A stretch of 13,539 nucleotides of DNA from JACRBK01 sp964427955 (GTDB lineage: Bacteria; Chloroflexota; Anaerolineae; Aggregatilineales; Aggregatilineaceae): positions 1 to 13,539 of the forward strand of contig CAYRWY010000130.1 of the NCBI GenBank assembly GCA_964427955.1, written 5' to 3'. Under the pieces are notes generated by a model. It worked only from the letters and a program-made list of their open reading frames with translations. It ran no database searches and was not told the DNA's origin. The first letter of the stretch is position 1, and every line of letters begins with the position of its first letter. A program made the position numbers and the translations under genes. Below are positions 6,385 through 12,184 of the stretch, piece by piece.

Positions 6385-7449
6385 ATGCCATTCCAGGTGA
6401 TTGAATCCACCGACCCCATCGCCAGCCTGATCCGGTTCCAGACTTCGCCGGTTTATGAGATGATCTTAAGCCTGCAAGCCCTGCGAAAACCGGGAATCCG
6501 TACCGAATGGGTGGGAATGGCGCGGGCTACACTGTCCGCTGATTTTCTGGCCGCGCTCGAAGGACTCTACGGACCTTACCTGAACGGCTCGGTGTTTTTC
6601 GAGCTGGGGGTAGATTATCCGAACCAGCACGATGTGCCGGGCTTCATCCGCTACGTGCGCGACATGGACCCGGTCTCGTTCCTGTTCTACTTCGTCGGGC
6701 GCATCATCTCCCGCGACCAGATCGCACGCACCGGGTTCGACTTCAAGACGCTCGAAGCCGTCCTGACCACCTCGCCGTTTGGCGAGCACTGCTGGTGCAC
6801 GCAGACGCCGTTCGAAGCCGTCCTGGACGATGTCCCGGCCTTTCAGCACCGGCTGGCGGAGATGTGGCAGTGGTATTGGGAAGACTTCTTCCACACCCAG
6901 GTGGACGCGCTGCGCTCGCATTGGGACCGGGCGCTCGACGACAAGACCGCCCTGCTGGATCGCCTGGGCGGGATGGGCCTGTTCGAGCACGTGACCGGCA
7001 AAACCGAGCTGCTCCCCGTCCTACCCGCCGATCACCCGATCACGGAGATCGTGTTCATTCCGTCATTCCTGATGCCCACGCCGGTCTTCATGTTCTACGG
7101 CTACGGCAACATCACCGTGATCTTCGACAGCGAGCGCACCGAAGCGCGCCTGACCGAGATCCAGCAGCACAAGGATCAGGCCCTCGCCACGCTCAAAGCC
7201 CTCGGCGATAACTCGCGCCTGGATATTCTGCGGCTGGTATCCCTTTACGGCGAAAAAATGAGCGGCAAGCTGATCGCGCAGAAGCTCAAGCTGTCGGCCT
7301 CGGCGGTGTCGCGTCACCTGGCCCAGCTTAAAGAGGCCGGGCTGATCGAAGAAGAAGTCGCCGCCGATAACCGGACCATCACCTACCGCCTCCAGCGCGA
7401 GGCGATCACCTCGCTGCCGGAACAGTTGATGGACTATCTCTTCCACTAA
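6385..7449 (+). CDS. ArsR-type transcriptional regulator with large N-terminal domain
   Basis: A 354-residue protein. The C-terminal part (about 264-350) is a winged helix of the ArsR/SmtB class: ALKALGDNSRLDILRLV, the recognition region LKLSASAVSRHLAQLKEAGL, then the wing VAADNRTITYRL. ArsR proteins are usually about 100-120 residues. Here about 260 residues precede the HTH, rich in aromatic residues (WQWYWEDFFH at 161-170), and I do not recognise them as a named domain. C136 and C138 (HCWC) are the only close Cys pair; a metal site is possible but unsupported. It has its own promoter and is followed by two hairpins including a strong terminator, so it is probably monocistronic. Its likely role is ligand-responsive repression; the targets could include its own promoter. 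Confidence 0.88.
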   Translation: MPFQVIESTDPIASLIRFQTSPVYEMILSLQALRKPGIRTEWVGMARATLSADFLAALEGLYGPYLNGSVFFELGVDYPNQHDVPGFIRYVRDMDPVSFLFYFVGRIISRDQIARTGFDFKTLEAVLTTSPFGEHCWCTQTPFEAVLDDVPAFQHRLAEMWQWYWEDFFHTQVDALRSHWDRALDDKTALLDRLGGMGLFEHVTGKTELLPVLPADHPITEIVFIPSFLMPTPVFMFYGYGNITVIFDSERTEARLTEIQQHKDQALATLKALGDNSRLDILRLVSLYGEKMSGKLIAQKLKLSASAVSRHLAQLKEAGLIEEEVAADNRTITYRLQREAITSLPEQLMDYLFH

Positions 7450-7454
7450 CGGCG

Positions 7455-7505
7455 GGGGCACCTCTTGGGGTGCCCTATGTGCGTCAATTTAAGGTTTTGT
7501 GAGGC
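7455..7505 (+). repeat. Dispersed 3'-UTR hairpin element, copy 2
   Basis: This begins 5 bases after the stop of the ArsR-like gene. GGGGCA (7455-7460) and TGCCC (7471-7475) flank a 10-base core that shares nothing with copy 1 but extends the stem by two pairs (GGGCACC with GGTGCCC, loop 7463-7468). It is followed by the conserved sequence through 7505, which matches 2-36 reversed at 34 of 35 positions (7471-7505). There is no U-tract directly after the hairpin. Confidence 0.75.
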
Positions 7506-7521
7506 AGTCACGGTCTTGTCC

Positions 7522-7594
7522 CGGCCTCACCCCCCGGCCCCCTCTCCATTCAAAAAGCGCAATGGAGAGGGGTGAGGGGTGAGGCCGTTTTTTT
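7522..7594 (+). terminator. Strong intrinsic terminator after the ArsR-like gene
   Basis: A long hairpin: 12 bp (7522-7533 with 7576-7587), an internal loop, then another 12 bp (7539-7550 with 7561-7572), closing loop 7551-7560, followed by T7 (7588-7594). The T-run is on the plus strand only, so it serves the ArsR-like gene and not the convergent nucleotidyltransferase gene. Its size and composition suggest it may itself be a dispersed repeat. Confidence 0.85.
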
Positions 7595-7654
7595 CCCTAT
7601 GATACGAGATCAGACGCTTAACTTGACGTCTATTGGGCAGGGCAATGCCCGCGA

Positions 7655-8524
7655 TCAATAAATCTCCCGTGCATCGCGCGGCAGGCGTCGCACGTGCTCC
7701 AGGTGCGCCGTGACGCGCGCGTCGTCGCCCTGCGGATACTCGAACCCATACTGCGCCGCCAGCGTCACCGCCAGCCGCCGGAACAGCGTGGCCATCGTGA
7801 ACAACGCCTCCCAGGTGTGCTCGTAGCGGGCATCCGCATAAGTTTTCAGCAGCAGATCCCACAGCTCCGGCTCCAGGTAACGCTCGAAATACTTGCCCAT
7901 CTTGCCGGGATTGCGGGCGAACTGGGTCCGGATGCCAATATGCCAGCGCAGCATCTTGTTGAGTTCGTCGCGCAGATAATGATCCTGCATGTGTTTGGCA
8001 TAAGGGATTTCCTCGCGCCACAACCCCTTCGCGACCAGCACGGAGATCCACCAGAACTCGTTGCAGCAGTCGGCGAAGGCTTTCGCGCTGGGCGGCTGGG
8101 GCAGATAATCCTGCTCGCTGGTGGGCGGCAGCGCCCCGACGATCCCGTCCTTGTCCAGCAGCAGCACCCCCAGGCTGTCCTGGCGCACCTCGTCCAACTT
8201 GTCGAGCGGAACAATCGCCAGGTCGATGCGGTTGCCATCGGCAAACTGCATCAGATACATCTCGTGGCCGTCCCCCTGCGGTGCCGGATCGTCCATCTGC
8301 TCCGGCATTTGCAGGATCATCAGTTCGCCGAAAGGCGCGATCCACGCCCGATTGTTCCGGAAAGGCTCGACGTCCGTCACCAGGTAAACGACGTCGAAGT
8401 CCTGGAACGGGTCACGCGGGGCGTTGGGATTGGCGCGCGAGCCGTTCATGATCACGGCGCGGATGCGCTCATCGGCCCGGGCGGTCTCGACGATCAAATC
8501 AAACATCGCTTGTTCGCTGCGCAT
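7655..8524 (-). CDS. ANT(6)-type aminoglycoside 6-adenylyltransferase-like protein
   Basis: A 289-residue protein, close to the usual 280-300 residues of the AadE/AadK family, which transfers AMP from ATP to the 6-hydroxyl of streptomycin. The nucleotidyltransferase signature is intact: GSR at 28-30, DFD at 42-44 as metal ligands, and the third acid D101 in NRIDLAIVP. Conserved family stretches follow, such as CCNEFWWISVLVAKGLWREE and the helical C-terminal half. The ATG at 8524 has GAGGAG (8530-8535) 5 bases upstream. It stands 50 bp after the RodZ-like gene on the same strand, with no mobile-element sequence beside it. It looks like a chromosomal homologue; real aminoglycoside activity cannot be judged from sequence. 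Confidence 0.9.
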   Translation of the reverse strand: MRSEQAMFDLIVETARADERIRAVIMNGSRANPNAPRDPFQDFDVVYLVTDVEPFRNNRAWIAPFGELMILQMPEQMDDPAPQGDGHEMYLMQFADGNRIDLAIVPLDKLDEVRQDSLGVLLLDKDGIVGALPPTSEQDYLPQPPSAKAFADCCNEFWWISVLVAKGLWREEIPYAKHMQDHYLRDELNKMLRWHIGIRTQFARNPGKMGKYFERYLEPELWDLLLKTYADARYEHTWEALFTMATLFRRLAVTLAAQYGFEYPQGDDARVTAHLEHVRRLPRDAREIY

Positions 8525-8574
8525 AGCTTCTCCTCACACGATACGATTGATTGATAGCGGGTGGAACTGACGCT

Positions 8575-10218
8575 CTACTTCGGTGGTGGGGACGGCGTGC
8601 GCGTGATGCGTGGCGGCAAGAAGGGCGTCAGGGAAGGCGTCAGGGAGGGTGTAGAAGACCAGGTCGGCGTCGGCGTGAAGGTGGCGGTCGGAGTAGGCGT
8701 CCGGGTCGCGGTGGGCGTCGAAGACGGCGTCCAGGTCGGCGTCGCAGTCGGCGTCCGGGTGAACGTAAAGGTCGCAGTCGGCGTCGGCGTGGAGGTCCGG
8801 GTAGGGCGCAGGGTGTTGGTCGGCAGCGGCGACGGCGTAAAGGTCAGCGTGAGCGTCGGCGTGAAGGTGGCTGACGGCGTGATCCCCGGCTCCGGGGTCG
8901 CGGTCAGAGTCGGCGTGGCCGTGGGNNNNNNNNNNNNNNNNNNNNNNNNNNNNNNNNNNNNNNNNNNNNNNNNNNNNNNNNNNNNNNNNNNNNNNNNNNN
9001 NNNNNNNNNNNNNNNNNNNNNNNNNGCCGTGGGCCGCGGGGTATCGCTGGGCCGTGGCGTGACCGTGGGAGTCGAAGTCGGAATCGCGACGGTGATCGTC
9101 GCCGTCGGGGCGGGCGTGTCCGTGGGCGTCTCGCTGATCGCCGGAAGCGTCCCGATCACGCTCAGATCGCCCGGATCGAGCGGCAAAGTCGGGGTCGCCG
9201 TAAAGAACAACGCCGCCTGGGTGGGCGACGTTGTGGGCAGCATACTCGTACTCGTGTCGCCGCTCGACAATCCCGACAGGGTGGGCATCGGCGTGCCCGC
9301 ACTCTCCAGGGTGAACGTGTAGTCGAACAACTGCCCCCGCTCGCCAGGGATACCCTGCGGCTGGTTGTTGACCGTCAGCTTGATGCCGGCGGCATTGGCG
9401 GCGCGGACGCGCACGCTGCGCAGCCCAGCATAGTTCAAGATCGCCCCGACCGTCGCCGTATCTTCATACTGCACGACGTCGTCCGCCGTCACCTGTACCC
9501 AGGTATCCTGCACGATCTCGATCACGACCGTGACGCCCGTCCCCGTGAGCACGGGCGGCGTGAAGCCCGGCGCAACCTGGACGGCCAGCGACGGCTCCGG
9601 CGAGGGAGTCAGAGACTCGGCGCCTGCCGGCTGCTCGCCGGACGGCAATCCCCCGCTGTCGGTGGGGACCGCCGTGTCGATGGGCGGCGGAGGGAGCGTC
9701 TGGACGCCGGTGTTGTCCGTTTCGGACTGGGCCAACTGGTCGAGCAGGCGCGTCCCGCCCAGGATCAGCCCCACGACCACTGCGCCCGCGATCACGATCG
9801 TCAACACATTGGCGACAAAGCCACGCCGGGCACGGGGTCCGCGCTGGCGGCGGGCGGGCTGAGGACGAGGTTGAGCGGAACGGGTGATGGCGCTGACGTC
9901 GGGACGAACGGGAGCGGGCGACGGGCTGTCGGAGGAGTCCTCGTGGCGCGCCGCGGGGCGGGATTTCGACCAGCGGCGGCTGCCTTTTTCGGCCTGAACT
10001 TCGGACACCAGCAGGTTGAGGTCCATGCCCAGGAAGCGCGCGTAATTACGCAAAAAGCCCTGCGCTTGAACCGACGTCATCTCCGCGTAATCGCCGTTCT
10101 CCAACGCTTCCAGGAAGCGGAGACGGATGCGAGTCGCGCTGGCGGCTTCTTCAAGCGTCAGGTCTCTGGCTTCGCGGGCCTCGCGCAGGCGTTGGCCCAG
10201 GATTTCGGCTTCGCTCAC
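8575..10218 (-). CDS. RodZ-like protein with Thr/Pro-rich repeat tail (contains assembly gap)
   Basis: About 547 codons, including an unresolved gap. Residues 7-72 are a HTH_25-type helix-turn-helix (LGQRLREAREARDLTLEEAA) as in RodZ. A basic linker leads to one transmembrane helix (about 134-155), giving a cytoplasmic N-terminus and outer C-terminus. Residues about 227-306 resemble the DUF4115 domain of RodZ. From about 308 to the end the chain is a low-complexity Thr/Pro repeat. The GTG at 10218 is chosen because GGAG (10228-10231) is 9 bases upstream and the HTH starts right after; longer reading requires a TTG with no ribosome site and runs through the rplI terminator. RodZ links MreB to wall synthesis; a comparable role here is inference, as no mre genes are in view. 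Confidence 0.85.
   Translation of the reverse strand: MSEAEILGQRLREAREARDLTLEEAASATRIRLRFLEALENGDYAEMTSVQAQGFLRNYARFLGMDLNLLVSEVQAEKGSRRWSKSRPAARHEDSSDSPSPAPVRPDVSAITRSAQPRPQPARRQRGPRARRGFVANVLTIVIAGAVVVGLILGGTRLLDQLAQSETDNTGVQTLPPPPIDTAVPTDSGGLPSGEQPAGAESLTPSPEPSLAVQVAPGFTPPVLTGTGVTVVIEIVQDTWVQVTADDVVQYEDTATVGAILNYAGLRSVRVRAANAAGIKLTVNNQPQGIPGERGQLFDYTFTLESAGTPMPTLSGLSSGDTSTSMLPTTSPTQAALFFTATPTLPLDPGDLSVIGTLPAISETPTDTPAPTATITVAIPTSTPTVTPRPSDTPRPTXXXXXXXXXXXXXXXXXXXXXXXXXXXXXXXXXXPTATPTLTATPEPGITPSATFTPTLTLTFTPSPLPTNTLRPTRTSTPTPTATFTFTRTPTATPTWTPSSTPTATRTPTPTATFTPTPTWSSTPSLTPSLTPFLPPRITRTPSPPPK
8640..9110 (-). repeat. Low-complexity tandem repeat encoding the Thr/Pro tail
   Basis: The plus strand is built of variants of GTCGGCGT and GTCGCGGT, which read on the minus strand as ACCGCGAC and ACGCCGAC units and translate as TPT, TAT and TPTW-like repeats. 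The units are imperfect and stay in one reading frame on both sides of the N gap, so coding pressure is evident. The true length is unknown because of the gap. Confidence 0.85.
8926..9025. other. Assembly gap of 100 N
   Basis: Exactly 100 N inside the repeat, the usual placeholder for a gap of unknown size. Coordinates and protein length across it are not reliable. Confidence 0.99.
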
Positions 10219-10247
10219 GCCGCGTTTCTCCAGCGGTCTAGAATAGC

Positions 10248-10277
10248 AAAAAGCGGGTGTTTCGATGATCCACCCGC
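10248..10277 (-). terminator. Intrinsic terminator after rplI
   Basis: On the minus strand GCGGGTG (10277-10271) and CACCCGC (10259-10253) form a 7-bp stem with an 11-base loop, followed at once by T5 (10252-10248). It lies 43 bases after the rplI stop and before the RodZ-like start, so the latter should have its own promoter or depend on readthrough. Confidence 0.75.
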
Positions 10278-10320
10278 CCTTTCCAACGAGGGCGACCCCA
10301 GGCCGCCCCAAGCGTTGTCG

Positions 10321-10902
10321 TTAAGCCTCGGCGGCTGCTTCCGCTTCGGGCGCGGCGGCCTCGTCGGCGGCGGGTTGTTCTTCAACCTCGACGTATTCGA
10401 CTTTGGCACGCGTAGCCATCGAGGTGACCGGCTTGCCCGCCAGGTAATCCGCGACTTCTTCGTCACGAATGACCGCGACCTTGAGCACCGGCGAGACGTG
10501 CTGGCCCATGTGCACCGGGATTTCGTGCATTCCCAGTTCGCGCAGCGGGCGCTCGCTGATACGGCGGCGGTTGACATCCACACCGGTCTTTTCCAGCAGT
10601 TTTTCGGCGATGTCGCGGGTCGTGATCGAGCCGTAGAGCTTGTTGTTCTTACCGGCTTTGACGCCGAACACCAGCTCGACGCCGTCGATCTTGATGGCGA
10701 CTTCACTTTCCATCTGGCGCAGCCGCTCGCGATTCTTCGCGGCCTGTTCGATCAGGTGCTGGTTTTCGCGCAGCGCACCGGGGGAGGCTTTGATCGCTAA
10801 TCCGCGCGGGATCAAATAGTTACGAGCAAATCCGTCCGCCACGTTCACCACATCACCGGCAACGCCGTGTTTGTAGACGTATTCCTTGAGTATAACCTTC
10901 AT
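10321..10902 (-). CDS. rplI: Ribosomal protein L9 with acidic C-terminal extension
   Basis: A 193-residue large-subunit protein that binds 23S rRNA near the base of the L1 stalk. It opens with MKVILKEYVYKHG and has the L9 signature in residues 16-36 (GDVVNVADGFARNYLIPRG). The central helix (about 41-75) and C-terminal domain (about 76-150) follow. Typical bacterial L9 is about 150 residues; this one carries some 40 more, ending in an Ala/Glu-rich run from about 174. The ATG at 10902 has AGGAAGG (10911-10917) 8 bases upstream. An earlier in-frame start at 10953 would add 17 residues not found in the family. A terminator follows, so it looks monocistronic rather than part of the usual rpsF-ssb-rpsR-rplI cluster. 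Confidence 0.97.
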   Translation of the reverse strand: MKVILKEYVYKHGVAGDVVNVADGFARNYLIPRGLAIKASPGALRENQHLIEQAAKNRERLRQMESEVAIKIDGVELVFGVKAGKNNKLYGSITTRDIAEKLLEKTGVDVNRRRISERPLRELGMHEIPVHMGQHVSPVLKVAVIRDEEVADYLAGKPVTSMATRAKVEYVEVEEQPAADEAAAPEAEAAAEA

Positions 10903-11140
10903 GGTCCGGGCCTTCCTCAACGTAAGATTTTGCAGTGCGCAATGATACCGCATTCTCCAAGCGAATACCAGGGTGGATTAGCTGAGTGCGCATTTCACCA
11001 AAGTTCACCTGACGATCCCCGCCTGGGGCTAAAGCCGCCAGGCTATGATCAAAGCCTGGAAGCGCGCTCAAAGCGCTGAAAACCAGACGCTTTGCAGCCC
11101 CTTGAGTGGGCTTACCCGCTTTTTTCATAGCCGGAACGCT
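10903..11140 (-). other. Intergenic leader with several competing hairpins
   Basis: There is no gene here. Stem-loops seen: 11021-11043 (GCCTGG-GGCT paired with AGCC-G-CCAGGC), 11038-11059 (CCAGGCT with AGCCTGG, loop of 8) and 11069-11094 (CAAAGCG with CGCTTTG, loop of 12). The first two share CCAGGC and exclude each other. A further hairpin (11131-11151) overlaps the XdhC stop codon. None is followed by a clear T-run on the minus strand. A -10-like TATCAT precedes rplI but has no good -35. Confidence 0.5.
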
Positions 11141-12184
11141 TCAGCGTCCGGCGGCACGTATCAGCATTCCCCCACTCCGCCCATTTTTCACGGCGACGAT
11201 CTCGGCCAGGATGCTCAGCGCCATCTCCTCTGCCGACTTGCCGCCGATGTCGAGTCCGATCGGGGTGTGGATGTCGGGCAGCAGCGCCAGGTCGAAACCG
11301 GCCTCCGCCGCGCGCGCGATCCGCTCGTCCTCGCGCTGCGGTTTGCCCATCGCGCCCAGATAGCCGACCTCGTGCCCGGCCAACGCGTGCAGCAGGGCAT
11401 CTTCGAAGCGCGGCTCGTGGTTGAGCGAGACGACGAACGTCCAATGATCGACCCCGACCTGCGCGATCACGTCCTGCGGCCAGGCGGCCAGCACCAGGTC
11501 CGCGTCGGGATGTTTTTCGGGCGTGGCATAGGCCGGGCGCGCATCCGTCACCACCGTGCGGAAGCCCATAATTTTCGCCAGCCGGACCAGCGGCACCGCC
11601 GTCTGCACCGCGCCGAAGATCAACAGCGTGGGCGGCGGCAGCACCGGCTCGAACAGCGCCACCCGGCCATCCGGGTAGGTGGTCGTAGCGGGACGGCCCC
11701 GCGTGAGCGCGGATCGGGCGTCCTCCACCACGGCGGGGGCCAGACCCTCTACCGGATCGTCGCCGGGCCGCACCTGGGCGTGAACCGGATCGGGCGCGAG
11801 CGGCTGGCGCGGCGTGCACAGCGTCACGTTCACGCGGCGCTCCGGGCCGGTCAACCGGTCGTAGAGGTCGCGATCCAGGCGCTCGACCAGGACGTCGATC
11901 ATTCCGTCGCAGTTCAAGCCGATTTCGACCAGCGGATTCTCGACCTTCTTATAATTCAGCATCAGCGGGTGGCCCTGGTCGAGCACATCCTGGGCCGCTT
12001 CGTAGACGTCCGTTTCGACACAACCGCCGCTGACCGCGCCCACGAAGCGGTTGTCGCGCGCGATGACCATGCGCGTGCCGAGCGGGTGGCTGGACGTTCC
12101 AAAAATGCGGACGATGGTCGCGACCGCCAGGGATTCCCTGGCGTCTAACCAGGCGTGGGCCTGGGCAAATAGGTCATCGTTCAT
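11141..12184 (-). CDS. XdhC/CoxI family protein
   Basis: A 347-residue protein with both family parts: an N-terminal XdhC_CoxI domain (GTSSHPLGTRMVI at 29-41, SGGCVE at 52-57, NCDGMIDVLVE at 91-101) and a C-terminal Rossmann-like XdhC_C domain (from about 186, with DARP at 214-217, YLGAMG at 275-280 and PIGLDIG at 308-314). XdhC proteins bind molybdenum cofactor and help sulfurate and insert it into xanthine dehydrogenase or CO dehydrogenase type enzymes. No molybdoenzyme subunit is in the window. The Rossmann entry reads GAVQTA where most members have GAGHVA, so nucleotide binding may be altered. Its ATG overlaps the stop of the WD40 gene (ATGA), indicating translational coupling; no strong separate ribosome site is seen. 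Confidence 0.93.
   Translation of the reverse strand: MNDDLFAQAHAWLDARESLAVATIVRIFGTSSHPLGTRMVIARDNRFVGAVSGGCVETDVYEAAQDVLDQGHPLMLNYKKVENPLVEIGLNCDGMIDVLVERLDRDLYDRLTGPERRVNVTLCTPRQPLAPDPVHAQVRPGDDPVEGLAPAVVEDARSALTRGRPATTTYPDGRVALFEPVLPPPTLLIFGAVQTAVPLVRLAKIMGFRTVVTDARPAYATPEKHPDADLVLAAWPQDVIAQVGVDHWTFVVSLNHEPRFEDALLHALAGHEVGYLGAMGKPQREDERIARAAEAGFDLALLPDIHTPIGLDIGGKSAEEMALSILAEIVAVKNGRSGGMLIRAAGR

Noticed and set aside
2..7505. A transposon or integron bounded by the inverted repeats
   Set aside because: No transposase or integrase lies between them, and each copy sits as a hairpin right after a gene's stop codon, which fits a dispersed 3'-UTR element better than transposon ends. Not fully excluded.
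7694..8554. A plus-strand frame opposite the ANT(6)-like gene
   Set aside because: No motif and no ribosome site; the minus-strand gene has all family residues.
8640..9110. CRISPR-like array or minisatellite
   Set aside because: Units are short, imperfect and without unique spacers; they code for Thr/Pro repeats in one frame.
8561..9322. A Val/Gly-rich repeat protein on the plus strand across the gap
   Set aside because: It is the complement of the Thr/Pro repeat of the RodZ-like gene, which has the TM, HTH and DUF4115 context.
11102..11126. Plus-strand intrinsic terminator (GTGGG-CTTA-CCCGC followed by T6)
   Set aside because: The stem has a mismatch and only 4 good pairs, and no plus-strand gene lies upstream.
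11045..12148. A long plus-strand frame opposite XdhC
   Set aside because: Same antisense artefact: Arg/His-rich, no motif, while XdhC motifs are clear on the minus strand.
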